The notes under the pieces: generated by a model
The model's input: the letters and a program-made list of their open reading frames with translations, nothing else
Databases searched by the model: none
Told to the model about the DNA's origin: nothing
Source: Chthoniobacter sp.
GTDB lineage: Bacteria > Verrucomicrobiota > Verrucomicrobiia > Chthoniobacterales > Chthoniobacteraceae
NCBI GenBank assembly: GCA_025351065.1
Contig: JANXWQ010000091.1
Coordinates: 1 to 18,529 of the forward strand
Direction: 5' to 3'
DNA: 18,529 bases
Program-made: the position numbers and the translations under genes
In this document: positions 1 through 7,833 of the stretch, piece after piece
How positions within the stretch are numbered: position 1 is the first letter of the stretch
How the letters are laid out: the number at the start of each line of letters is the position of its first letter

Positions 1-1079
1 TCCCACTCGAAGCGTTTGCCCGTCTTCGGCATCAGCCCCTGCTCGATGAAATAGAGCACGCCATGCCGCTCCTTCGCCGTGAGCTGCGTGTTCAGCCCGA
101 GCGACCAGGTGAAGTTCACCATCACCTTCGTCCAGTCCACGCCGAGCGAGACGAACCCGACCTCGCCCATCATCGCGTGCCGCGCCTCGTCCCAAAGCTG
201 CCGCGTCATGTCGCGATAGTAGCCCCACGGTTTGCCCCGCGTCTCGGTGATGATGGAGGACATCATTTCCGGCACGTCGATCTCGCGCAGCCGCTTGTAA
301 AACATCATCAGCACCTTCGGCTCAGGCGGCTGGGAAGCATCGTAGATAAAGGCTTCCGCGTTCACACCCATGTTGTACGGATCGGCAAACCGCGCATCGC
401 GCCGCGGCGTTTTGTCGTAGGCGAAAGGCGTGGCCGAGTAGCGCTTCACGAGCTGTTTGGCAACCGCCGCGCCTGTGCCATCCAGCCCGCCCGCCGCGGC
501 CAGGCAGTCATCGAGCAGCGTGAACCACTCCGTTGGACGTTGAGCGTTCTCCCCGCGCAGCGCCGCCACCGCCTTCCCCCCGTACTCCGCCATCTCCCGC
601 AGCTCCAGCAGCGCGAATTTCCCCAGCCGCACCGACGGCGCATCCGCCAGTGGATTCGTCTCCCGCCGATGCCGCTCCAGCGCCGCGACCAGCGCCGGCA
701 CCGCCTTTTCATAAAGCCCAGCCAACAGCTCCTCCGTCACCGGCGCGGCTTGGATTTCGTCGAAAAAAATCGCGAGGCTTTCATCCGGCACCGCATCCAG
801 CCCGAGCGGCGGCTCCCGCATTTCACCCACCCGCTGCCGCAGCGCCGCCGCATGCTCCGCGCAATGATGCGCATGCAGCGAGAACGCCATTTTCAATTCG
901 TAAACCGGCTCCGCCGTCAGCCGCGCGAGGAAAATCTCGTGCAGCCGCCGGAACGCATAATGATGGCGCTTCAGCCGCCGCACGCACTCCTCGACGGACA
1001 GCCCCGGCTTTTGCGCCTCGGCGAAAGTGGCGAGCCCCGCGAGCGCGGGCAGGCCGTGGAGAGGCTGGTAGTTGCTCAT
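1..1079 (-). CDS. Ferritin-like superfamily protein, 3' end outside window
   Basis: A minus-strand frame stays open from an ATG at 1079 down to base 1, giving 359 residues with no stop, so the C-terminus lies outside the window. It is mostly helical and has two iron-ligand-like clusters: residues 61-75 (ELKMAFSLHAHHCAEH) and 295-306 (LWDEARHAMMGE), the second a typical E-x-x-H helix of ferritin-like proteins. A third Glu-rich helix lies near 154-166 (KFALLELREMAEYG). Ferritin-like proteins bind di-iron or similar metal centres for oxidation or storage, but the substrate here cannot be named. No signal peptide is seen, so it is probably cytoplasmic. The plus-strand frame that runs through this region is Arg/Pro/His-rich and is judged a shadow. 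No Shine-Dalgarno is visible before the ATG. The fold is fairly sure from the second motif; the subfamily is not. Confidence 0.72.
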   Translation of the reverse strand, partial: MSNYQPLHGLPALAGLATFAEAQKPGLSVEECVRRLKRHHYAFRRLHEIFLARLTAEPVYELKMAFSLHAHHCAEHAAALRQRVGEMREPPLGLDAVPDESLAIFFDEIQAAPVTEELLAGLYEKAVPALVAALERHRRETNPLADAPSVRLGKFALLELREMAEYGGKAVAALRGENAQRPTEWFTLLDDCLAAAGGLDGTGAAVAKQLVKRYSATPFAYDKTPRRDARFADPYNMGVNAEAFIYDASQPPEPKVLMMFYKRLREIDVPEMMSSIITETRGKPWGYYRDMTRQLWDEARHAMMGEVGFVSLGVDWTKVMVNFTWSLGLNTQLTAKERHGVLYFIEQGLMPKTGKRFEW

Positions 1080-1235
1080 GGCGGAAGTTTGATTTTGCCC
1101 ATCATCCCGCCGCCGCGCGGGCGTGGCAAACACTCGTTCCACGCGCCGCGGCTCGGGAGCCCCGGCCAATGTTATTTACCGGCCGCACGCAGTCCCTCGA
1201 CTTTTCCCGCCCGACCGGCTACTAACCTGCCCGCC

Positions 1236-1985
1236 ATGAAAGCTTTCACCCTCGCTCTCGTTTTGCTGCCGCTGCTGGCCTGCGCTGAAGATTTCACGCT
1301 CGCGGACGGCACGAAATTCAAAGGCACCGTCACGCGGGTCGATCCCGACGGGCTGGTTGTGGAAACCGAGCGCGGCGTGGAAAAGCTCGCCGTTTACGCG
1401 CTCACGGCGGAAGACCAGAAGCGGTTCGGTTTGAACCAGAAAGCCGCGGAAGAATTTCGCCTCCAGCAAAAGACCGCCCGCACCCGGCAGCTCGCCGAGC
1501 AGGTCGCCGCCGTGCGGACCCAGTCGGCGGCGCTCGAAAAGAAAATCCAGGACGCGCCCACACCGGAGCAGACCGCCGCCCGGCTGCGCGTGGCCCAGAC
1601 CGGTTTTACCGCCGAGGGCACCGTGATCGAAGGCACCGAGGGCGGCGCGCGCGTGCATCTCACCACGACTCGCGGCAAGGCCGCAGCGACGCTGCTGGAG
1701 AAAAGCACGCTGACCAAAGTCGAGCTCGGCCAGGGCTTCATCTACGGGCTGCAGGGAGCCGAGGGTGACACCCAGCGCGGCACGCTCTATCCCGCCGGCT
1801 ACTACCAGTACGTCACGGACTTCGGCATCGTCCGCACCGTGCGTGCCTACGCCACCACCGTGGAGACCGCCCTGCTCCACGGGGCCACCGGCGCCACCGC
1901 CGCACCCGGCAACCTCGACAACCCGCGCGACAAACTCCCCGGCAACCTCCGCGGCGGCACCCTGCTCGACGCACCGAAGCGCTGA
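1236..1985 (+). CDS. Small exported protein of unknown function
   Basis: The protein has 249 residues. The frame is open much further upstream, but that part is antisense to the ferritin-like gene and has no protein-like composition. The ATG at 1236 begins a clear signal peptide (MKAFTLALVLLPLLACA), so it is taken as the start. Cleavage after ACA by signal peptidase I is likely; the LLAC sequence could instead be a weak lipobox. The mature part starts with a beta-rich module (about residues 19-50, DFTLADGTKFKGTVTRVDPD) of a kind common in exported verrucomicrobial proteins. A Gln/Ala-rich helical stretch (70-110) and a second beta-rich half follow. No catalytic motif is visible. It probably works in the periplasm or envelope. 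It is divergent from the ferritin-like gene, with 156 bp between them, and is followed 24 bp later by the next small membrane-anchored protein. The function is unknown. Confidence 0.7.
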   Translation: MKAFTLALVLLPLLACAEDFTLADGTKFKGTVTRVDPDGLVVETERGVEKLAVYALTAEDQKRFGLNQKAAEEFRLQQKTARTRQLAEQVAAVRTQSAALEKKIQDAPTPEQTAARLRVAQTGFTAEGTVIEGTEGGARVHLTTTRGKAAATLLEKSTLTKVELGQGFIYGLQGAEGDTQRGTLYPAGYYQYVTDFGIVRTVRAYATTVETALLHGATGATAAPGNLDNPRDKLPGNLRGGTLLDAPKR

Positions 1986-2009
1986 GCCGTAGGGCCTCAG
2001 CCTCACACG

Positions 2010-2399
2010 ATGCCGCATCGTTCTCGCAAATTGCGATGGGCCACGCTCGCGCTGGTGGCGGTCTCGGGTTTGCTGGCCGGCGGCTATCACATCTCTGCGC
2101 GGCACTCGGGCGTCCCGGTCGGCAGCCTTGCGCTGCCGGAAAAAGCCGGCACCTCCGTGCTGCCAGGTTTTTGCACCGCACTCGCATCAGCCGACGACTT
2201 GCAGCCCGGCGACATCATGAACGCCCCGCACGGCCACGTCGTCCTTTTTGCCCAGTGGCTTGACGCCGCGAAATCGCGCGCACTTTTCTACGAGGCCCAA
2301 GGCGAGCCGCAGGCCAAAGTCGTCGCCAGCAAGCACCGCATTTTCTGGCTGCGCGTGCGCGGCGCACAGCCGCTCCGCTACTCCCACATCACCGACTAG
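2010..2399 (+). CDS. Membrane-anchored NlpC/P60-like domain remnant lacking the Cys motif
   Basis: The protein has 129 residues. Its N-terminus is basic, followed by a hydrophobic segment (about residues 9-27, RWATLALVAVSGLLAGGY) that is either a membrane anchor or an uncleaved signal. The rest resembles the second half of NlpC/P60-type cell-wall hydrolase domains: LPEKAGTSVL, then DDLQPGDIMNAPHGHVVLF, which carries the PGD turn and the His region, then a YEAQG strand. The DCSG motif with the catalytic Cys, which should precede LPEKAGTS, is missing; the hydrophobic segment sits in its place. The only Cys (in LPGFC) is at the wrong position. The protein is therefore probably not an active peptidase and may be a binding module or a decayed gene. 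It lies 24 bp behind the exported protein on the same strand. The domain relationship is inferred from memory of the family. Confidence 0.55.
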   Translation: MPHRSRKLRWATLALVAVSGLLAGGYHISARHSGVPVGSLALPEKAGTSVLPGFCTALASADDLQPGDIMNAPHGHVVLFAQWLDAAKSRALFYEAQGEPQAKVVASKHRIFWLRVRGAQPLRYSHITD

Positions 2400-2429
2400 C
2401 GAGGGGCAACTGGGATTAAGCGGAAGCTG

Positions 2430-3425
2430 CTACTCCGCGCCCGCTTCGCGGCCCATGAGATTGGCCATCGCCGCGCGGGGTGAAATCGTGCCGTCGAGGA
2501 GCGCGCGGATTTGCGTGATGATCGGCGTTTCGATGCCGAACCGCGTCGCGCACTCGCGGGCGCTGTAGGTCGTGGGCACGCCCTCGGCGACCATGTTCAT
2601 CGAGGCCACGATGTCGGCCAGCCGCTCGCCGCGACCGAGGCGTTCGCCGACGGCGCGGTTGCGGCTGTGTTTGGAAAAGCAAGTGACCATGAGATCGCCG
2701 AGGCCGCTGAGCCCCTGGAAGGTCTCGCGCCGGCCGCCGAGCGCGGTGCCGAGGCGGCTGAGTTCGGCGAGCGCGCGGGTGACGAGCGCGGCCTTGGAGT
2801 TGTCGCCGAGGCCGAGGCCGTCGCTCACGCCGGCAGCGAGGGCGAAGATGTTTTTCAGCGCGCCGCCCAGCTCGATGCCGGCCACGTCGTCGCTCATGTA
2901 GGCGCGGAAGGACGGTGTGGAAAAGGCCTGCTGGAGCCGTTTCGCGAGCGCCCCGTCGCGGCAGCCGAGCACCAGCGCGGTGGGCATCTGGCGGGCGACT
3001 TCCTCCGCGTGGCTCGGGCCGGAAAGCACGCCGACGGGATGGCGCGGAAAGCACTCGGCGATGATCTCGCTCATCCGCAGCCCACTGCCGCGCTCCACGC
3101 CTTTGGTGCAGGAAAGCAGCGCCGCATCCTCGCGCAGTCCGACGGTCGCCAGGCGCGAGGCGACTTCGCGCACCGCCTTCGAGGGCGTGACCAGCAGGAC
3201 GAGGTCGCACCCGCGCAGGTCGTCGAGTTCGTGGGTGAAACGCAGCGCCTCCGGCAGCGCGACGCCGGGGAGATACGCGGCGTTTTCCCGCGCGGCGGCG
3301 ACGCGCGCGATGTGCTGCGCGTCGTGTCCCCAGATGGTGACGGGCAGATGATTCGCGAGCAGCGGCACCGCGAGGGCCGTGCCCCAGCTCCCCGCGCCGA
3401 TGATGGCGACGTTTTGAAAACTCAT
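2430..3425 (-). CDS. gpsA: Glycerol-3-phosphate dehydrogenase [NAD(P)+]
   Basis: GpsA reduces dihydroxyacetone phosphate to sn-glycerol 3-phosphate, the backbone precursor of phospholipids, in the cytoplasm. The 331-residue length is typical. Visible motifs are the Rossmann nucleotide loop GAGSWGTA (residues 10-17), LVTPSKAVREV near 78, LSCTKGVE (104-111), LSGPSHAEEVA (134-144), the catalytic-Lys region GGALKNIFALAAGV with Lys191, and GLSGLGDLMVTC (238-249) followed by SKHSRNRAVG. The frame is open further upstream, but MSFQNVAIIGAGSWG matches the normal start and the upstream part covers a palindromic repeat. It follows plsY on the same strand, and the two enzymes act in consecutive steps: PlsY acylates the glycerol 3-phosphate made by GpsA. 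The 163-bp gap between them holds the repeat. No Shine-Dalgarno is seen. Identity is very secure. Confidence 0.97.
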   Translation of the reverse strand: MSFQNVAIIGAGSWGTALAVPLLANHLPVTIWGHDAQHIARVAAARENAAYLPGVALPEALRFTHELDDLRGCDLVLLVTPSKAVREVASRLATVGLREDAALLSCTKGVERGSGLRMSEIIAECFPRHPVGVLSGPSHAEEVARQMPTALVLGCRDGALAKRLQQAFSTPSFRAYMSDDVAGIELGGALKNIFALAAGVSDGLGLGDNSKAALVTRALAELSRLGTALGGRRETFQGLSGLGDLMVTCFSKHSRNRAVGERLGRGERLADIVASMNMVAEGVPTTYSARECATRFGIETPIITQIRALLDGTISPRAAMANLMGREAGAE

Positions 3426-3471
3426 GTTTGGAAAATGGGTGCGTCTGCGCCGTGCCGGACGTTGAGGATTA

Positions 3472-3570
3472 AACGCAGAGACGCAGCGGCGCGGAGGGCG
3501 CAGAGAAATCCGTGCGAGAGACGGCGGTCTTTCCGCCTCTGCGATCTCTGCGCCTCTGCGTCCCTGCGTT
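3472..3570. repeat. Palindromic intergenic repeat, copy 1 (AACGCAGAG type)
   Basis: This 99-bp element has imperfect terminal inverted repeats of about 35 bp. The left arm starts AACGCAGAGACGCAGCGG and the right arm ends GCGCCTCTGCGTCCCTGCGTT. It is followed by GAAAA, as is copy 2. Both arms are built from a degenerate CGCAGAG unit, so the RNA or single strand could fold into a long imperfect hairpin. It fills most of the gap between plsY and gpsA, on the 5' side of gpsA. It encodes no protein; translated through, it gives LCDLCASASLR-like strings that can falsely extend gene models. I recognise the consensus as a family common in environmental bacteria. How it spreads is not visible. Confidence 0.85.
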
Positions 3571-3588
3571 GAAAAAACCTCGGCGGCA

Positions 3589-4284
3589 TCACGGCGTGGG
3601 TGGCTTCGGATCGCCAAAGCGCAGCTCGGTGCCTGTGCTGAGGCGCTGGATATTGGCGGTGTGACGCTTGATGACGAGCGCCGCGGCGGCGACGGCAAAA
3701 TAGAAATTTCCCCAGCCTGCCACCGCGGCCCAGCCGTGTGCCGGACCGAGGAACATTAGCCCAATCACCACAACGGGCAGGCATGCCGCCGCGATGAGCG
3801 ACGCGAGCGAAACGTAGCGCGAGACTTTGAACACCACGCCCCAGACCATGAAAGTGAGCAGCGCCGCGAGCGGCATCATGCCGATGATGACGCCGAGCGA
3901 AGTCGCCACGCCCTTGCCGCCTTTGAAGCGCAGCCAGACCGGAAAATTGTGCCCGAGAATGCAGCCCAGCGCGGCGGTGATGCCGGCGAAATCGGGCGTG
4001 AGAAAATTCAGCGCGGTGTGACCGTGGGGGAAGTGCTCGGTGACGGGAAAGCGCGCCGCGATGGCGACACCGAGCGTGACCGCGAGCCAGCCTTTCGCGG
4101 TGTCGCACACGAACGCCAGCAGGCCCCATTTTTTCCCCATCACCCGCCACACATTCGTCGCGCCGATGTTCCTGCTGCCGTGCTCGCGCACGTCGAGACC
4201 CTGCGATTTCGAGATGAGCAGGCCGCTCGGCACCGAGCCCAAAAGGTAGCTGGCAAGGAGGATGGAGACGATGAGGAGCGTCAT
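3589..4284 (-). CDS. plsY: Acyl-phosphate glycerol-3-phosphate acyltransferase
   Basis: PlsY is an inner-membrane enzyme that moves an acyl group from acyl phosphate to glycerol 3-phosphate to make lysophosphatidic acid. The 231 residues contain the conserved loops: GSVPSGLLISK (16-26), GSRNIGATNVWRVMGKKWG (36-54), and LGHNFPVWLRFKGGKGVATS (110-129), where the KGGKG segment binds substrate. Hydrophobic segments around 1-20, 62-80, 98-112, 126-150 and 158-205 fit a multi-spanning protein. The start at 4284 (MTLLIVSILLASYLLGS) matches the usual N-terminus; the long upstream extension of this frame is antisense to the operon and is rejected. The C-terminal tail after about residue 208 (NIQRLSTGTELRFG) also matches the family. 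gpsA follows downstream on the same strand. Identity is very secure. Confidence 0.96.
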   Translation of the reverse strand: MTLLIVSILLASYLLGSVPSGLLISKSQGLDVREHGSRNIGATNVWRVMGKKWGLLAFVCDTAKGWLAVTLGVAIAARFPVTEHFPHGHTALNFLTPDFAGITAALGCILGHNFPVWLRFKGGKGVATSLGVIIGMMPLAALLTFMVWGVVFKVSRYVSLASLIAAACLPVVVIGLMFLGPAHGWAAVAGWGNFYFAVAAAALVIKRHTANIQRLSTGTELRFGDPKPPTP

Positions 4285-4485
4285 GCGGCGTGGCGGAGTG
4301 CAAGTCAGCACGCGCGGCCGCGCAAGGAAATTTGCGGTTGACGGCGCGCGGCGCGCGGCCAAAGACTCGCCGCGCAGTTTCGAGGAAAAAAACATGAGCG
4401 CGCGGCCCACCATGCAAAGCTGCACGAACCGCCAGTCGCGGCTCGGGGGAAAAAACGGGCCGCCCGCCCAGCAACCACCACGCCC
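4285..4485. promoter_or_regulatory. Divergent intergenic region between plsY and the CHAT/SIR2/STAND operon
   Basis: This 201-bp gap separates two outward-facing transcription units, so it is the most likely place for the promoters of both plsY and the three-gene operon. It contains a GC-alternating block (about 4343-4360) and a short A-rich stretch (AGGAAAAAAACATGAG near 4381-4397). A TTGACG at 4338 is the only -35-like word noticed, and the -10 position behind it is poor. No convincing operator or hairpin was found. The assignment rests on gene orientation, not on a recognised motif. Confidence 0.35.
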
Positions 4486-7400
4486 ATGAACGAACGCGAA
4501 TATCTCGCCCAGTTGGAATCGGCGAATGCCGAGGAATTGGCGCAACTGCTCCGCCGGCCGAGCGCGGAGGAGGAGCGGCTGCTGGCGGTGTACTTTGGCG
4601 AAGCACGCCTCGCCCGCCTGCGCCGGCTCGCGCTGAGCGCTCCGCGGCGCGGCGCGCGGCGGGGAAATGTGGTCGTGCTCCACGGCATCATGGGAGGCGA
4701 ACTCACGGTATATCCGCCGAACCAGTCCAGCCAGGGCGTGTGGCTGAATTTTCTGCGCATCGCCATCGGTGCGGTGGGCTGGCTGCGGATGACGCCGGAG
4801 CCGCGGTCGCAGTTCGAGGTGCGGGCCACGGGCATCCTGAAAAAATGGTACTCGGAAATGCTGCTCGGCCTCGCCGCGGACCAGTGGAAGGTGCAGGCCT
4901 TCTGGTTCGACTGGCGGCTCGATCTCGCGGCCAGCGCGGACGCTTTGCGCCAGCAGATCGACGGCTGGTTCGGCCCGAGCGAGCCGGTGCAGCTCGTGGG
5001 GCACTCGATGGGCGGCCTCGTGGCGCGCACCTACATTTTGCGGCACCCGGACCGTTGGGCGAAAGGCGGGCGGCTGGTCATGCTGGGCACGCCGAACCGC
5101 GGTTCGTTCGCCATCCCGCAGGTCATCACCGGCGCGCTCGACACCGTGCGCAAGCTCGCGCTCGTGGACGTGACGCACAGCCGCGCGGAACTGCTCGGCG
5201 TGCTCAACAGCTTCCCCGGCTCGCTGCAAATGCTGCCGTCGCCTCTGGCCATAAAGGACATGGAGCGGATGTACGACGCAAAAACGTGGGCGCAATTCGG
5301 CGTGACGCAAAAGCTGCTCGACGGCGCGCGCGCCAGCCATGTGCGGCTCGCGAAAATCGTGGATGGCGCGCGCATGGCCTACATCGCCGGCTGCAACCAG
5401 CCGACCAAAAACGGGGTCGCCGACTGGGCGCGGCTCGACGACCCCGCGGCCTACACGGACACGCTCGAGGGCGATGGCACGGTGCCGCACGCGCTCGGTT
5501 TTTTGGAGGATGGCACCACGCGCATTCCCACTTACTTCGTGGAATGCGAGCACGGCGCGCTGCCCAATAACGAGGACGTCATCGCCGGCACGCAGCAGCT
5601 CCTCGCCACCGGCAGCGCCGCGCTGGCGAAGACCCCGCCCAAGCACCGCGGCCTGGCGGACGTGGCCGCGCGCGCACAGGTGCGGCGCGACCGCGAGCAG
5701 CGCGAGGAGGAAACGCTGCGCGAACTCAGCCGCCGCGTGCGTGCCCGTACGCGCGGCGCGGTGGCCGCGGCCGCCCCGCTTTCCGCCGAGGAAGTGCAGG
5801 CCACCGAGATGCTCGTGCGCACCTTTCTCGCCGAGGCCGGAGCCGCGCCGGACCGCGTGACGCCGGGCCTTTCCGCCACGCCGCCGCCTTCGTCAAAAGC
5901 GGGCGGCGGCGGGGCCAATGGCGACAGCTTCAGGGCCGCCATCACCATCCGGCTGGCGCATGGGAGCATCGGCGAAACGCGGGCGCTGGCGCCGGACGCG
6001 GAGGCCATCTCGGTCGGGCATTACATGGGCGTGCTGCCGCAAAATGCGGAGCTGGCGCTCGACCGGGCGATCAGTTGGCGCGGACCGCATGCGGCGAAAG
6101 CCGAGGCGGCTTTGCTCATCACCGCGCTCTCCCGGCGCGGGGCGATCGGCGGCGCGCTGGGGCAGAATTTTTTGCTGCCCGATCCGCGCGATGCGCAGCG
6201 TGTCATCGTCATCGCCGGGCTCGGGCAGCCGGGGACGTTTGGCGAGGCGGAGCTGGCGGTGCTGGCGCGCGAACTCGTGTGGCTGCTCGGGCGCGCCGGC
6301 AAGAAGCACCTTTGCACAATCCTCATCGGCGCGGGCGCGGGCAATCTGGAGGTGCCGGACGCGCTCCGCGCCTGGCTGCGCGGCATCCGCCGGGCGCTCT
6401 ACGATGCGCACGCCAAGCAAGAGCCGCAGTTGGAAAAAATCACGTTCGTCGATTATTCGGACGCGAATTTCATCCGGCTGGACCAGGCGCTGGCGGAAGC
6501 CGTCCCCGCTTTCAAAAACGATCCCGAGCCGCTCGTCATCACCTACGCCGCGCCGCGCAAAGCCGCGTTAAATACCGCCCGGCAGGCGGCCGAAACCGCC
6601 GCTTGCCAGGAGGGCATTGCGGATTTGAAGGAGCTGCTCGAACACGATGGCAAAAGCACGGCCAACGCCGAGCCGGTGCGGCTCACCATCCGGCTCGTGC
6701 GCGACACCTTCGAGTTTGCCGCGCTCACCGCCGACGCCTCGGTGCCGCAGCGCGAAACGCGCATCGACCCGCAGCTCATCGACGAAGCCAACGACCAGCT
6801 CCCCGCCGCGACCGACGCCGGGGCGCAGCGGGACGAGGGCAACCTGCTCGGCCGCCTGCTGCTGCCGGATGATTTGCGCGACACGATCATGCGCCCCGGC
6901 GGCCCGCTGGTGCTGGCGCTCGATGCCACGACGGCGCGCGTGCATTGGGAAATGCTGGCGCTCGAGCCGGCGCGACCGGACGGGGTGTTCGACAAGGAAA
7001 AATTCCTCGGCACCGCGCGCGGCCTGACTCGGCAGTTGCGGACGAATTTTGCGCCTCTGCCCGAGCCGCCGATCCTGTCGGGCCGCGTCCTGCGCGTGCT
7101 CGTGGTGACCGATCCGGCGGAGGACATGCCGCTGCCGGGCGCGCAGGAGGAGGGCGAGGCGGTCGCCGCGATCTTCGAGGAATTCCAGCGCGAGACCGGC
7201 CACGAAGTCGATGTCGTGCGACTCTCCGGACCGCGCCGCGCCACGCGCGTGGCGGTGCTCGACCAGCTCATCAACCACCGCTTCGACGTGCTGCATTACG
7301 CGGGGCACTGCTTCTATGACAAAGCGGACCCGACGCGCTCGGGCTGGATTTTCACCGGCGGCCGCACGCTCTCCGCGAATGAACTCAACCGCGTGGACCG

Positions 7401-7827
7401 CATCCCGCGCTTCGTTTTCTCGAACGCCTGCGAATCCGGCATCACGCCCGATCGCGCGCGTGAGCGCAGCGCGTTGCTCGCGCCCACTTTTGCCGAGGCG
7501 TTCTTTGGCCGCGGCGTGGCGAATTTCATCTGCACCGCGTGGCCCGTGGACGATGCCGCCGCGCTCGAATTCGCGCGCCGGCTTTACCGCGGCATCCTCG
7601 GCCTGCGCGGCCCCGGCCACCCCGCGGAGGCGCTGCACGAGGCGATGTCCGCCGCGCGTTGCGAGCTCGCGCAGCTCGGGCTCGGCGGCTTGCAGACGTG
7701 GGGCGCGTACCAACATTACGGCGATCCGAATTTCCGCTTCGGCACACCCTCCGTCGTAGTGGAAAAAACACCCGCGCCCGTGCCGAAAAAATCTCCGAGG
7801 ACGGCGCCGCGCCGCACCAAAAAATAA
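4486..7827 (+). CDS. Alpha/beta-hydrolase (lipase-like) fused to C-terminal CHAT protease domain
   Basis: This 1113-residue fusion is the first gene of the three-gene operon. Residues 60-375 are an alpha/beta-hydrolase: oxyanion strand VVVLHGIMGG (62-71), nucleophile elbow GHSMGG (Ser174), LGTPNRGS (200-207), acid candidate GDGTVP (Asp330) and His356 in ECEHG, a set resembling LCAT/PGAP1-type lipases. A charged helical segment (385-450) and a Gly/Pro-rich linker (458-480) lead to an alpha/beta domain (482-690, with VIVIAGLGQPGTFGEAE and ILIGAGAGN) that I cannot name firmly; it has a macro/Rossmann look. CHAT follows (about 730-1088): LLGRLLLPDDL, the WEML strand, then HYAGHC (His941) and SNACESG (Cys982), the caspase-type dyad. 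The tail is Lys/Pro-rich. CHAT proteases activate partner effectors, so self-cleavage to release the hydrolase, or cleavage of a partner, is possible but inferred. No signal peptide or Shine-Dalgarno is seen. Confidence 0.9.
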   Translation: MNEREYLAQLESANAEELAQLLRRPSAEEERLLAVYFGEARLARLRRLALSAPRRGARRGNVVVLHGIMGGELTVYPPNQSSQGVWLNFLRIAIGAVGWLRMTPEPRSQFEVRATGILKKWYSEMLLGLAADQWKVQAFWFDWRLDLAASADALRQQIDGWFGPSEPVQLVGHSMGGLVARTYILRHPDRWAKGGRLVMLGTPNRGSFAIPQVITGALDTVRKLALVDVTHSRAELLGVLNSFPGSLQMLPSPLAIKDMERMYDAKTWAQFGVTQKLLDGARASHVRLAKIVDGARMAYIAGCNQPTKNGVADWARLDDPAAYTDTLEGDGTVPHALGFLEDGTTRIPTYFVECEHGALPNNEDVIAGTQQLLATGSAALAKTPPKHRGLADVAARAQVRRDREQREEETLRELSRRVRARTRGAVAAAAPLSAEEVQATEMLVRTFLAEAGAAPDRVTPGLSATPPPSSKAGGGGANGDSFRAAITIRLAHGSIGETRALAPDAEAISVGHYMGVLPQNAELALDRAISWRGPHAAKAEAALLITALSRRGAIGGALGQNFLLPDPRDAQRVIVIAGLGQPGTFGEAELAVLARELVWLLGRAGKKHLCTILIGAGAGNLEVPDALRAWLRGIRRALYDAHAKQEPQLEKITFVDYSDANFIRLDQALAEAVPAFKNDPEPLVITYAAPRKAALNTARQAAETAACQEGIADLKELLEHDGKSTANAEPVRLTIRLVRDTFEFAALTADASVPQRETRIDPQLIDEANDQLPAATDAGAQRDEGNLLGRLLLPDDLRDTIMRPGGPLVLALDATTARVHWEMLALEPARPDGVFDKEKFLGTARGLTRQLRTNFAPLPEPPILSGRVLRVLVVTDPAEDMPLPGAQEEGEAVAAIFEEFQRETGHEVDVVRLSGPRRATRVAVLDQLINHRFDVLHYAGHCFYDKADPTRSGWIFTGGRTLSANELNRVDRIPRFVFSNACESGITPDRARERSALLAPTFAEAFFGRGVANFICTAWPVDDAAALEFARRLYRGILGLRGPGHPAEALHEAMSAARCELAQLGLGGLQTWGAYQHYGDPNFRFGTPSVVVEKTPAPVPKKSPRTAPRRTKK

Positions 7828-7833
7828 CGCCCC

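Noticed and set aside
63..1235. Long plus-strand open frame leading into the exported protein
   Set aside because: It is antisense to the ferritin-like gene and very rich in Arg, Pro and His, and a clear signal peptide begins at 1236. The frame is open only because of high GC.
2420..2438. Hairpin GCGGA...TCCGC at the gpsA stop as a terminator
   Set aside because: A five-pair stem with a nine-base loop and no T run, overlapping the end of the coding region.
4338..4366. Possible sigma-70 promoter for the operon (TTGACG, 17-bp spacer)
   Set aside because: The -10 position reads AAAGAC, matching only two of six consensus bases; too weak to call.
4285..5646. Upstream extension of plsY into a 685-codon frame
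   Set aside because: The extension is antisense to the hydrolase-CHAT gene; the normal PlsY N-terminus starts at 4284.
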